Assembly: GCF_000225825.1 (NCBI RefSeq)
Contig: NZ_AGBX01000007.1
Location: forward strand, 372,001 to 436,000
Direction of reading: 5' to 3'
Length of the DNA: 64,000 bases
DNA from: Brachybacterium squillarum M-6-3
Lineage (GTDB): Bacteria > Actinomycetota > Actinomycetes > Actinomycetales > Dermabacteraceae
Under the pieces are notes generated by a model. The model saw only the letters and a program-made list of their open reading frames with translations. It had not been told where the DNA came from and did not search any database. How positions within the stretch are numbered: the first letter of the stretch is position 1; the number at the start of each line of letters is the position of its first letter. Below, in pieces: positions 1 to 9,700 of the stretch. A program made the translations under genes and the position numbers.

Positions 1-52
1 AGATCCGCGTTCGGGTTCCTGTGGGGGCTCAGGGCAGCCCGAATGCGGATCT
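1..52. other. Long hairpin at the left edge
   Basis: Bases 1-15 and 38-52 form a 15-bp inverted repeat with one G-T position. A second short stem (CCTG/CAGG) sits inside the loop. It lies downstream of hemW and could be a terminator or the tail of a neighbouring transcript outside the window. There is no T-run. The rest of 53-218 holds no gene I can support. Confidence 0.4.
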
Positions 53-218
53 CGACCAGCCCAGAAGGCCCAGGCAGGCACGACGCGCCATCGAACTCTT
101 CATCGTTGCGTCCTCCGGCGCTCATCGGCGCAATCGTGAAGAGCTCGGTGTGGTCGGCGGGAGGAGAGGACCGAGGGGTGGCCGGGCGGAGGGGCGGGCG
201 CGTCGCACGTCGCCTCCG

Positions 219-1436
219 TCAGGGGACGAGGTCGCGGATGACGGCGTCGGCGAGGAGGCGGCCGGAGCGGGTGAGGACGAGGCGCCCGTCCTGCGCAGCC
301 GCGGGGTCGAGGTGGCCACGCCGGACGTGCACCCCGATCTGGTCGCGGGTCTCCTCCGGCACGGCGGTGATCGGCAGGCCGTCGGCGATGCGCAGCTCCA
401 GCAGGATCCGCTCCAGCGCCCGGGTCCCGTCGTCCAGGGTCTCGCTCTCGGCCACCGGCAGCGTGCCCTGGTCGAGCATGCCCGCGTATCGGCTGGGGTG
501 CTTCACGTTCCAGGCGCGCATCCCCCGACGGTGGCGGTGGGCGCCGGGGCCGATGCCCCACCAGTCGGCGCCGCGCCAGTAGGCCAGGTTGTGGCGGCTG
601 CGGTGCGCGGGGGTGCGGGCGAAGTTGGAGACCTCGTACCAGGAGAGCCCGGCCGCGGTGGCGAGGTCGTCGATCAGCTCGTACTTGTCGGCCATGTCGT
701 CGCCGTCGGGCTCGGCCAGCTCGCCGCGGCGCAGCTGCCGGGCCATCGCCGTGTTGCCCTCGATGATCAGCGAGTACGCCGAGAGGTGGTCCACCCCGCA
801 GGCCAGCGCGGCACGCACGGAGGTCTCCACGTCCGCCAGGGTCTCCCCCGGGGTGCCGTAGATCAGGTCCAGGGAGACCTCGAGCCCGGCCTCGCGGGCC
901 CAGGCCACCACCTGCGGCACCCGCTCCGGGTCGTGGGTGCGGTCCAGGGTGGCCAGCACCGAGCGCACCGCCGACTGCATGCCGAAGGAGACGCGGGTGA
1001 TGCCGCCCTCGGCGAGCCGGGCCAGGGACTCACGGCTCACCGAGTCGGGGTTCGCCTCGGCGGTGACCTCGGCGTCCTCGGCCAGGGGGATCAGGGAGCG
1101 CAGGTGGGACAGCATCGCCACCAGGTCCTCGGCGGGCAGCAGGGTGGGGGTGCCGCCGCCGAAGAACACGGTGTCCACCCGCTCGTACTCGACGCCCGCC
1201 GCGCGGTCGTCGGCCAGCACCAGGTCCATCTCGCGCATCGCGTTGGCGGGGTACTCGCGCTGCGAGCCTCCGCCGCCGAGCTCGGTCGCGGTGTAGGTGT
1301 TGAAGTCGCAGTAGCCACAGCGCACCGCGCAGAAGGGCACGTGGATGTAGACGGACAGCCCGTGCGGGTCCGGGCGGCCGCCCGCCGCGGCGGCGTCGTC
1401 GAGGGCGGTCGGGGCGAGCGGCGCGGCCTCAGCCAC
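219..1436 (-). CDS. hemW: HemW, radical SAM heme chaperone
   Basis: This 405-residue protein is the coproporphyrinogen-III-oxidase-like radical SAM family member that handles heme. The [4Fe-4S]/SAM motif CxxxCxxC is C36, C40 and C43 in the segment VPFCAVRCGYCDFNTY. It is followed by the family signature FFGGGTPTLL and a conserved FGMQS. Length is normal for HemW. The ATG overlaps the end of the upstream MOSC gene by 8 bases, so it is co-transcribed with lepA and the MOSC gene. Family members bind heme and are usually not true CPO enzymes; that part is family knowledge. The about 20 residues before the SAM domain are low-complexity, so the start may lie slightly downstream. Confidence 0.93.
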   Translation of the reverse strand: MAEAAPLAPTALDDAAAAGGRPDPHGLSVYIHVPFCAVRCGYCDFNTYTATELGGGGSQREYPANAMREMDLVLADDRAAGVEYERVDTVFFGGGTPTLLPAEDLVAMLSHLRSLIPLAEDAEVTAEANPDSVSRESLARLAEGGITRVSFGMQSAVRSVLATLDRTHDPERVPQVVAWAREAGLEVSLDLIYGTPGETLADVETSVRAALACGVDHLSAYSLIIEGNTAMARQLRRGELAEPDGDDMADKYELIDDLATAAGLSWYEVSNFARTPAHRSRHNLAYWRGADWWGIGPGAHRHRRGMRAWNVKHPSRYAGMLDQGTLPVAESETLDDGTRALERILLELRIADGLPITAVPEETRDQIGVHVRRGHLDPAAAQDGRLVLTRSGRLLADAVIRDLVP

Positions 1437-2100
1437 GGCTGCCGGTCAGACGCTCGATGCGGGCGGTGATCTCGCGGTGCAGCCCGGCCCCGGACTCCTC
1501 GGACCAGACGGCGAGCCGCTCGGCGAGCTCCCGGTCGCGGGTGCCGGCGTAGCAGGCGGCGACGGTCACGCCGTGCCCCGGGGTCGAGACCACGCGCAGC
1601 GCATCGCCGGCCTCGACGTTCCCGGGGGTGGTCACCCGCACGTACACGCCGGTGCGGCCGCGCTGGTGGTACCGGGCGCGGAAGTCCTCGGTGCCCATCC
1701 AGCGCTGGAAGGTCATGCAGGGGGTGCGGGGCGCGGTCACCTCGAGCACGGCGGTGCCGACCTCCAGCACCGCCCCGATCTCCAGGTCGTCGATCGCCAG
1801 GCCGCGGACGGAGAGGTTCTCCCCGAGAGTCCCGGCGGGCAGCTCGCGGTCGAGCTCGCCCGACCAGTGCTCCCGCTCGGTCTCGTCGATCAGGTAGACG
1901 GCCTGGTCGGGCCCGCCGTGGTGGGCGCGGTCCGCCTGCACGTCGGCGTACAGCCCCAGCGGCCCGACGGCGACGGGGCCGGAGACGGGCCGCTTGTCGA
2001 TGGCGGTGGTGCCGACGCTGCCGCTGTCGCCGTGCAGCGCGGCCACCACGCACACGGCGGCCACGGTGCCGGTGGCGCCGCGGGGCAGCGGGGCGGTCAC
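1429..2100 (-). CDS. MOSC domain protein
   Basis: A 223-residue MOSC-domain protein (molybdenum cofactor sulfurase C-terminal fold, YiiM-like). Visible features are GENLSVRG near residues 93-100 and the conserved cysteine C128 in [12 protein letters not shown]. Such proteins are thought to carry sulfur or bind molybdopterin; the substrate here is unknown. I place the start at a GTG whose bases overlap the lepA stop codon (GTGA, 4-base overlap). This gives a normal-length protein and translational coupling. The open frame runs further upstream inside lepA, but that part is a shadow of lepA. It sits between lepA and hemW in one operon. Confidence 0.85.
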   Translation of the reverse strand: MTAPLPRGATGTVAAVCVVAALHGDSGSVGTTAIDKRPVSGPVAVGPLGLYADVQADRAHHGGPDQAVYLIDETEREHWSGELDRELPAGTLGENLSVRGLAIDDLEIGAVLEVGTAVLEVTAPRTPCMTFQRWMGTEDFRARYHQRGRTGVYVRVTTPGNVEAGDALRVVSTPGHGVTVAACYAGTRDRELAERLAVWSEESGAGLHREITARIERLTGSRG

Positions 2101-3974
2101 TTCTTCTTCCCGCCGTCCTTGCCGGCGTCGCCGCCGTCGGAGGACAGGGCCGCGATGAAGGCCTCCTGCGGCACCTCCACGGAGCCGATGTTCTTCATCC
2201 GCTTCTTGCCCTCCTTCTGCTTCTCCAGCAGCTTGCGCTTGCGGGAGATGTCGCCGCCGTAGCACTTGGAGAGCACGTCCTTGCGGATCGCGCGGATGTT
2301 CTCGCGGGCGATGATGCGCGAGCCGATGGCCGCCTGGATCGGCACCTCGAACTGCTGGCGCGGGATCAGGTTCTTGAGCTTCCCGGCCATCTCGACGCCG
2401 TAGTGGTACGCCTTGTCGCGGTGCACGACGGCGCTGAAGGCGTCCACGGCCTCGCCCTGCAGCAGCATGTCGACCTTGACCAGGTCCGCCGCCTGGTCGC
2501 CGTCGACGTCGTAGTCCAGCGAGGCGTAGCCCTTGGTGCGGGACTTCAGCTGGTCGAAGAAGTCGAACACGATCTCCGCCAGCGGCAGCGTGTAGCGCAG
2601 CTCGACGCGGTCCTCGGAGAGGTAGTCCATGCCCTGCAGGTTGCCGCGCTTGGACTGGCACAGCTCCATGATCGCGCCGATGTACTCGCTGGGCGCGAGA
2701 ATGGTGGCGCGGGTGATGGGCTCGCGGATCTCGCGGACCTTCCCGGCGGGGAAGTCGGAGGGGTTCAGCACCTCGACCTCGGTGCCGTCCTCCATGGTGA
2801 CGTCGTAGACCACGCTGGGGGCGGTGGAGATGAGGTCCAGGTCGAACTCGCGCTCCAGGCGCTCGCGGATGATCTCCAGGTGCAGCAGGCCCAGGAAGCC
2901 GACGCGGAAGCCGAAGCCGAGCGCGGTGGAGGTCTCCGGCTCGTAGTTCAGGGCGGCGTCGTTGAGCTTGAGCTTGTCCAGGGCGTCGCGCAGCACCGGG
3001 TAGTCGGAGCCGTCGATCGGGAACAGGCCGGAGAACACCATCGGCTTCGGATCGGCGTAGCCGGCCAGCGGCTCCGGGGCGCCCTTGCGGGCGGTGGTGA
3101 CGGTGTCGCCGACCTTGGACTGGCGCACGTCCTTCACGCCGGTGATCAGGTAGCCGACCTCGCCGGGGCCGAGACCCTTCGTGGGCATCGGCTCGGGGGA
3201 GATCACGCCGATCTCCAGCAGGTCGTGCTGGGCGCCGGTGGACATCATGGCGATGCGCTCGCGGGAGCCGAGTCGGCCGTCGACCACGCGGACGTAGGTG
3301 ACCACGCCGCGGTAGGTGTCGTACACGGAGTCGAAGATCATCGCCCGGCAGGGGGCGTCCACGGTGCCCTCGGGCTCGGGCAGGGTCCGCACCACGTGGT
3401 CGAGCAGCTCGGGCACGCCCTCGCCGGTCTTGCCGGAGACGCGCAGCACCTCGGCGGGGTCGATGCCGACCAGCTGACCGATCTCGGCGGCGTACTTCTC
3501 GGGTTCCGCGCCGGGCAGGTCGATCTTGTTCAGCACCGGCACGATGGTGAGGTCGTGCTCCATCGCCAGGTACAGGTTCGCCAGGGTCTGCGCCTCGATG
3601 CCCTGGGCGGCGTCGACCAGCAGGATCGCGCCTTCACAGGCGGCCAGGGAGCGGGACACCTCGTAGGTGAAGTCCACGTGCCCCGGGGTGTCGATCATGT
3701 TCAGCGCGTAGTCCGTGCCATCGACCTGCCAGGGCATGCGCACGGCCTGGCTCTTCACGGTGATGCCGCGCTCGCGCTCGATGTCCATCCGGTCGAGGTA
3801 CTGGGCGCGCATGGCCCGCTCGTCGACGACGCCGGTGAGCTGCAACATGCGGTCGGCCAGGGTGGACTTGCCGTGGTCGATGTGCGCGATGATGCAGAAG
3901 TTGCGGATGCGCTCCTGGGGCGTCGACGCGGGCTGGATCTCCCGGGCCTCATCGGCAGCGATCCTGGGGGTCAC
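2097..3974 (-). CDS. lepA: Elongation factor 4 (LepA)
   Basis: A 625-residue translational GTPase that acts on the ribosome in back-translocation or initiation fidelity. The G1 motif AHIDHGKST is at residues 30-39, followed by DTPGH and NKID. The LepA-specific C-terminal domain ends in a lysine-rich tail. An N-terminal extension of about 20 residues precedes the G domain, common in actinobacterial copies. The GTG start at 3974 has an AGGA-rich purine stretch about 9 bases upstream. It is the first gene of the lepA-MOSC-hemW series. The 138 bases between it and the next gene hold GC-rich short repeats and no gene. Confidence 0.97.
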   Translation of the reverse strand: MTPRIAADEAREIQPASTPQERIRNFCIIAHIDHGKSTLADRMLQLTGVVDERAMRAQYLDRMDIERERGITVKSQAVRMPWQVDGTDYALNMIDTPGHVDFTYEVSRSLAACEGAILLVDAAQGIEAQTLANLYLAMEHDLTIVPVLNKIDLPGAEPEKYAAEIGQLVGIDPAEVLRVSGKTGEGVPELLDHVVRTLPEPEGTVDAPCRAMIFDSVYDTYRGVVTYVRVVDGRLGSRERIAMMSTGAQHDLLEIGVISPEPMPTKGLGPGEVGYLITGVKDVRQSKVGDTVTTARKGAPEPLAGYADPKPMVFSGLFPIDGSDYPVLRDALDKLKLNDAALNYEPETSTALGFGFRVGFLGLLHLEIIRERLEREFDLDLISTAPSVVYDVTMEDGTEVEVLNPSDFPAGKVREIREPITRATILAPSEYIGAIMELCQSKRGNLQGMDYLSEDRVELRYTLPLAEIVFDFFDQLKSRTKGYASLDYDVDGDQAADLVKVDMLLQGEAVDAFSAVVHRDKAYHYGVEMAGKLKNLIPRQQFEVPIQAAIGSRIIARENIRAIRKDVLSKCYGGDISRKRKLLEKQKEGKKRMKNIGSVEVPQEAFIAALSSDGGDAGKDGGKKK

Positions 3975-4112
3975 CGGCGGGGGTCCTCTCCTCGGGGGCA
4001 GGGCGCCGCGCGGCCGCGCGGACGACCCTCATGGTCTCACGGTCGCCGGGCCGGGTCCCGCTCCCCCGCCCCGCGCGGGCCGAGGTCACACCGCCTCCCG
4101 ACGGGGCCGCCC

Positions 4113-4595
4113 TCAGGCGCGCACGATGACGCCGGAGCGGGGCACCCCGCCCCGTAGCTCCAGCGGCAGGGCCCCTGCGGTCTCGGGGTCGGCGTCGTCC
4201 ATCGCCTGCAGGTGCACGTGCGGCTCGGTGGAGTTCCCCGAGTTGCCGCAGCAGGCCAGCGGCTCGCCCCGGACGACGCTCTGCCCCATGTGGACGCGGA
4301 GGCTGCCACGCTGCAGGTGGCACAGGGCGACGTGGCAGCGGCCGTCGTCCAGCCGCAGGATCACGTGGTTGCCGGCCGGTCCCGGCCAGCCGCCGGAGGC
4401 GCGCCGCGGCGGCTGCGGGGATAGCAGCTCCCCCATGCCCACCCGCGCGCTGCGGCCGCGGGCATCCACGGGCACGAGGTCGATGGCGTACCCGGAGGCG
4501 AAGGCGCTGGAGCCGTGGCTGGGCACCCGGTCGGCGGGGCTGTTGCGCACCCGCAGCGGGCCGGGCAAGGGGTAGGCCGGACGGACGGCCTGCAC
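4113..4595 (-). CDS. Small M23 (LytM-like) peptidase-family protein
   Basis: This 160-residue protein has no signal peptide and consists almost entirely of a LytM/M23 fold. Candidate zinc ligands are H27 or D39 (SGYAIDL) and H128 in the HxH motif EPHVHL (H126, H128); H93 lies in CHLQRG. The family usually cleaves peptidoglycan cross-bridges, but a cytoplasmic location is suggested by the missing export signal. It starts at a GTG 11 bases after the alpha-E gene, so it is probably the third gene of the ATP-grasp/alpha-E operon. That arrangement suggests a role in processing the product of the predicted ligase (inference). The longer open frame upstream is a shadow. Confidence 0.72.
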   Translation of the reverse strand: MQAVRPAYPLPGPLRVRNSPADRVPSHGSSAFASGYAIDLVPVDARGRSARVGMGELLSPQPPRRASGGWPGPAGNHVILRLDDGRCHVALCHLQRGSLRVHMGQSVVRGEPLACCGNSGNSTEPHVHLQAMDDADPETAGALPLELRGGVPRSGVIVRA

Positions 4596-4606
4596 GCGGG
4601 TCTCCC

Positions 4607-5510
4607 TCAGGCGGCGGGGTGGAAGTAGGTGGTGCCGAGCGCCCGGGTGAGGGCGCCGGTGACCTTCTGCAGCTGCTCCATCTCCTGCTCGATGTCGCCG
4701 CGGATGTCCTCCAGGGCGCGATAGCGCAGGCTGGCCAGGGCGCGGCCGACGATCCGGCGGGCCGGGTCCTCGGTGCCCATGCGGTCGAAGGTGGAGCCGT
4801 GCAGCTTGCCGAGGGTCTCCAGGGCTTCGTCGATCTGCAGCAGGCAGTGCGCGGCGGAGCGCGGGAAGATCGAGTCCAGCAGCAGGAAGCCGATGGCGCG
4901 CTGCGCGTTGACCTGCCCGCGGTAGTCGCGGATGTACGCCTCGTGGGCCGAGCAGGAGCGCAGCAGCATGACGGTGGTGGTGTCGGAGGTGTCCTCGTGG
5001 TCGTGGGCCTCCAGCACCCGGGCCGACATGTCCACCCGTTCGATGAGCTGGCCCAGCCGCAGGAACAGCCAGGCCTCGTCGCGGGTCATCGAGGCGTCGA
5101 CCAGGCCGTTCACCACGGCGCAGCGGTCCTTGGCGTACTGGAACACGGCGTGCATCCGGGAGGAGCGCACCCCGTGGGGCATGCCCAGGGTGGTGGTGTT
5201 CAGCGACTCCCACACCTCGGTGGTCAGCACCTCGCGGGCGCCGCGGGCGTTCTCGCGGGCAGCCTGCAGGCCCCCGGCGATCGAGGAGGGGTTGCCGCGG
5301 TCGGTGACCAGTCGGTCCAGCACCGTCTGCACGGACAGGTCCGTCTCGGGCACGGGGCCCATCCCGAAGATGTCGTAGACGGCCGCGCAGGCCGGGGCGA
5401 CGTCGTCGGTGACGTCCTCGGTGATCGACTGCAGCCGCACGTCGAGGATGCGGGCGGTCTGGTCGGCACGCTCGACGTACCGGCCGATCCAGAACATCGC
5501 GTCGGCGATC

Positions 5511-5521
<11 letters not shown>
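4607..5521 (-). CDS. Alpha-E domain protein (DUF403)
   Basis: This 304-residue all-helical protein begins MLSRIADAMFWIGRYVERAD, the family signature. It contains further conserved segments such as AREVLTTEVWE and RDYRGQVNAQRA. Alpha-E proteins are found beside circularly permuted ATP-grasp enzymes and are predicted partners in making an unknown peptide or amide bond; no activity is established. The ATG at 5521 overlaps the end of the ATP-grasp gene by 11 bases, a strong sign of coupling. The frame upstream of this ATG is arginine/proline/serine-rich shadow and was excluded. Confidence 0.9.
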
Positions 5522-7226
<1,705 letters not shown>

Positions 7227-7233
7227 GCGTACC

Positions 7234-7239
7234 ATCTAA
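7234..7239 (-). promoter_or_regulatory. Candidate -10 element of the ATP-grasp operon
   Basis: The sequence TTAGAT on the minus strand lies 7 bases before the ATG at 7226, the spacing of a leaderless actinobacterial transcript. No clear -35 was seen. Confidence 0.45.
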
Positions 7240-7345
7240 CACCGTGGTCCCGGCCCCCGCCCGACGTCCCGCCCATCGGACCTTCCGGTCACGGGTCGGT
7301 GACGGGCCCACGGACAGGATCCCGCCCCCGACCGAGAGAGCCGTC

Positions 7346-7972
7346 ATGTCGCTGACCTCCCGTCTCACCTCGTTGCTGCGGTTCGCGGCCCGCTCCCGCA
7401 CGGTGCGGCGCGCCGCCCGCGACCTGGGACGCGAGGCCGTGCGGCGGGTGCAGGACGCCCGCTCCCCCGCGGGATCGGCGCCGGCCGACCGCGCCCCGCG
7501 GGGCGACGCCGCCCGTGGCCCCGAGGGCGAGGCGATCCTGGCCGACCGCCGCGGCCGGGCGCCGCTGGCCATCACCTACGAGCCGCGGGCCGACGGCGCC
7601 GCCGATCCGGGCGAGGTGGTCTGGGCCTGGGTGCACTACGAGGAAAACCTCGGGCAGGGCAAGGACCGTCCCGTGCTGGTGCTCGCCGAGGAAGACGCCT
7701 CCGCGGGCGGCGCCGACGGCTCGGGCACCGTGCTGGTGGCCCTCATGCTGACCTCCCGCGACCGCGCCCCTGCCGGCGGCCGCACCCGCGACGAGCACGG
7801 CGCGACCTGGGTGGACGTCGGCACGGGGGACTGGGACTCCCGGGGGCGCCCCTCGGAGGTGCGGGCCGATCGGCTGCTGCGCCTGGACCCGGCCGGGGTG
7901 CGCCGCGAGGGCGGCCGCCTCGACCGGGCCGGCTTCGCCCGGGTGCGGGACGTGGTGCAGGAGCTGCTGTGA
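7346..7972 (+). CDS. PemK/MazF-like protein with N-terminal extension
   Basis: A 208-residue protein whose C-terminal 120 residues resemble the PemK/MazF fold: GEVVWAWVHYEE near 90-100, GKDRPVLVL near 105-113, then TSRD and a final helical segment. MazF/PemK proteins are ribosome-independent mRNA endonucleases paired with a small antitoxin, but no antitoxin gene is visible on either side. The first 85 residues are Arg/Ala-rich and probably disordered. It diverges from the ATP-grasp operon. An upstream in-frame start (7244) exists but would add an unlikely leader; the ATG at 7346 is the better choice. A housekeeping, non-toxic role is possible. Confidence 0.7.
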   Translation: MSLTSRLTSLLRFAARSRTVRRAARDLGREAVRRVQDARSPAGSAPADRAPRGDAARGPEGEAILADRRGRAPLAITYEPRADGAADPGEVVWAWVHYEENLGQGKDRPVLVLAEEDASAGGADGSGTVLVALMLTSRDRAPAGGRTRDEHGATWVDVGTGDWDSRGRPSEVRADRLLRLDPAGVRREGGRLDRAGFARVRDVVQELL

Positions 7973-8301
7973 GCCTGACCGGGCCTGTTCGTCGCTCGCC
8001 GAGGAGCAGGTGGGACGCAGGACACGCCGCCACCTCGGTGACCTGGGCGCTCACCGGCTGGTAGGGTCGTTCCTCGTATGTGTGACATACCGCGAGGTGT
8101 GCGCATCCCGTCGGCCCTCCCGTGTCTGGGCCAGGCGGCACGTGCGACCCGAGCGAGTACCCGTGGCAGCGACCCGGGTCCGACGTCTCCAGGCGAATCC
8201 CCACCGCCCGTCCCCGTCGGCCCCGATCCTCGGCCGCCCCGGACGTCCCCTCACAACAGCCGCACCCCGTGCGGGTGCGACAGCAATCAGGAAGAGTCCT
8301 C
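7973..8301 (+). promoter_or_regulatory. rpsT promoter and long leader region
   Basis: These 329 bases hold no credible gene. A promoter-like pair is GTGACC (8038-8043) and TAGGGT (8062-8067), spacer 18. From it the rpsT leader would be about 225 bases. Bases 8072-8097 form an imperfect hairpin with arms CCTCG/CGAGG and TATGT/ACATA. Leader-based control of S20 is possible but unproven here. Confidence 0.45.
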
Positions 8302-8568
8302 GTGGCAAACATCAAGTCCCAGATCAAGCGGAACAAGACCAACGAGAAGGCGCGTCTGCGCAATCGTGCGGCGAAGTCCGAGCTCAAGACCTACACCCGC
8401 AAGGTCCGCACCGCCGTGACCGCGGGCGACGCCGCCGCCGCGGACCAGGCCCTGCAGCAGGCCTCCCGCAAGCTCGACAAGGCCGTCTCCAAGGGCGTGA
8501 TCCACAAGAACCAGGCCGCGAACCGCAAGTCCGGTCTCGCGAAGCTGGTCGCCGGTGTGAAGGCCTGA
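8302..8568 (+). CDS. rpsT: 30S ribosomal protein S20
   Basis: An 88-residue, Lys/Arg/Ala-rich S20 protein beginning [18 protein letters not shown] and ending in the family helix with [10 protein letters not shown]. It binds 16S rRNA early in 30S assembly. The start is GTG at 8302, preceded by GGAAGAG. The more upstream open frame is leader sequence. It is monocistronic, followed by a strong hairpin terminator, and converges with holA, the usual actinobacterial arrangement. Confidence 0.97.
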   Translation: MANIKSQIKRNKTNEKARLRNRAAKSELKTYTRKVRTAVTAGDAAAADQALQQASRKLDKAVSKGVIHKNQAANRKSGLAKLVAGVKA

Positions 8569-8585
8569 CCCCTTCCTCTCCGGCG

Positions 8586-8619
8586 AAGGCCCCGCACACC
8601 TCGGGTGTGCGGGGCCTTT
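8586..8619 (+). terminator. Terminator after rpsT
   Basis: A perfect 15-bp stem (8586-8600 with 8604-8618) and a TCG loop, ending in a short TTT. It lies between convergent rpsT and holA and can serve both. Confidence 0.88.
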
Positions 8620-8661
8620 CCGTATGCGCGGGCCGGCGAACGGTGCGGTCAGTGGTCGCGC

Positions 8662-9648
8662 TCAGCCGGCGCGGCGGGCGCGGCAGATGGCCATCACCAT
8701 GCGCTGGGTGGACCAGTGGGGGTCGCGGCCGGCGCCCTTGACCTCGTGGTCGGCGCGGGCGACGGCCTCGATGGCGCGGGCCAGGGAGCGGTCGGTCCAG
8801 GCGCGGACCTCGCGGGTGACGTTGCGGATCATCCAGTCCGGCATCCCGAGGCTGCGGGCGCTCGCGCCGGGGGCGGAGACCTTGGCGAGCTGGCGCATCT
8901 TCATCGCCATCGCGGCGACGATCGGCACCGGGTCCGCCCCGGCCAGGGTGGCCTGCTGCAGGAGCTGCAGGGCCTCCTGCTCGCGGCCGGCGATGGTCGC
9001 ATCGGCGACGGCGAAGGCGGTGGACTCGACGCGGCCGGCGGTGACCTCCCGGACCTCGGTGAGGGTGAGGACCGGGGCCTGCTCGCCGGGCTCGGGGGTG
9101 GTGTCCTCCAGGAGCTGCCGGGTGATGGCGGCGAGCTCGGCGAGGTCCGTGCCGAAAGCGTCCACCAGGGCGGTGGCGGCGTCGGGCTGGATGCGGCGGC
9201 CGGCGCGGGCGACCTCGGCGGCGACGAAGGCCTGCTTGTCGGCGGCGCGCTTGACGGGGCTCGCGTCCACGCGCGGCACCCCGGCCTTCTTCAGGGCGTC
9301 GAGCAGCTTCTTGCCGCGGTTGCCGCCGCGGTGGACGAGCACCAGGGTGACGTCCGGCTCAGGGGCGGGCAGGTAGTCGAGGATCTCGGCGATGAGCTTC
9401 TCGGGGGCGCTCTGCAGCTCGGGCACCAGCACGAAGCGGGGCTCGCCGAACAGGGAGGGGCTGGCCACCTGGGTGAGGGCACCGGGGCCGAGGGCATCGC
9501 CCGAGAGGTCGTGCACGGCCACCTGCGGGTCGGCCTCGCGGGCCAGTCCTCGCAGACGCTGCACGGCGCGGTCCGCGATCAGGGACTCGGTGCCGTGGAC
9601 CAGCACGATCGGCGCGAGGGCGACGCTGTGCCACTCGACATCGCTCAC
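8662..9648 (-). CDS. holA: DNA polymerase III subunit delta
   Basis: A 328-residue clamp-loader subunit that opens the beta clamp. Family landmarks are APIVLVHGTESLIADRA at the N terminus, SLFGEPRFVLV, and the C-terminal collar region ending WSTQRMVMAICRARR. I start it at GTG 9648, which has AGGAG 5 bases upstream; the open frame further upstream is a shadow of comEC. It follows comEC, as in most Actinobacteria, and converges on rpsT. Confidence 0.95.
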   Translation of the reverse strand: MSDVEWHSVALAPIVLVHGTESLIADRAVQRLRGLAREADPQVAVHDLSGDALGPGALTQVASPSLFGEPRFVLVPELQSAPEKLIAEILDYLPAPEPDVTLVLVHRGGNRGKKLLDALKKAGVPRVDASPVKRAADKQAFVAAEVARAGRRIQPDAATALVDAFGTDLAELAAITRQLLEDTTPEPGEQAPVLTLTEVREVTAGRVESTAFAVADATIAGREQEALQLLQQATLAGADPVPIVAAMAMKMRQLAKVSAPGASARSLGMPDWMIRNVTREVRAWTDRSLARAIEAVARADHEVKGAGRDPHWSTQRMVMAICRARRAG

Positions 9649-9700
9649 CGGGACTCCTCTCCCACGGGGACGCCGCCGCTGGTGACGGGCGGGCCCGATC

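Noticed and set aside
21-1469. Long plus-strand open frame over hemW, and similar long frames opposite lepA, putA, comEC and metG
   Set aside because: They are antisense or shifted shadows caused by high GC, with Arg/Gly/His-rich low-complexity translations and no family similarity; the true genes are on the other strand or frame.
2101-2661. Upstream extension of the MOSC frame inside lepA
   Set aside because: It lies wholly within the lepA coding sequence in another frame and has no family similarity; the GTGA overlap start explains the gene.
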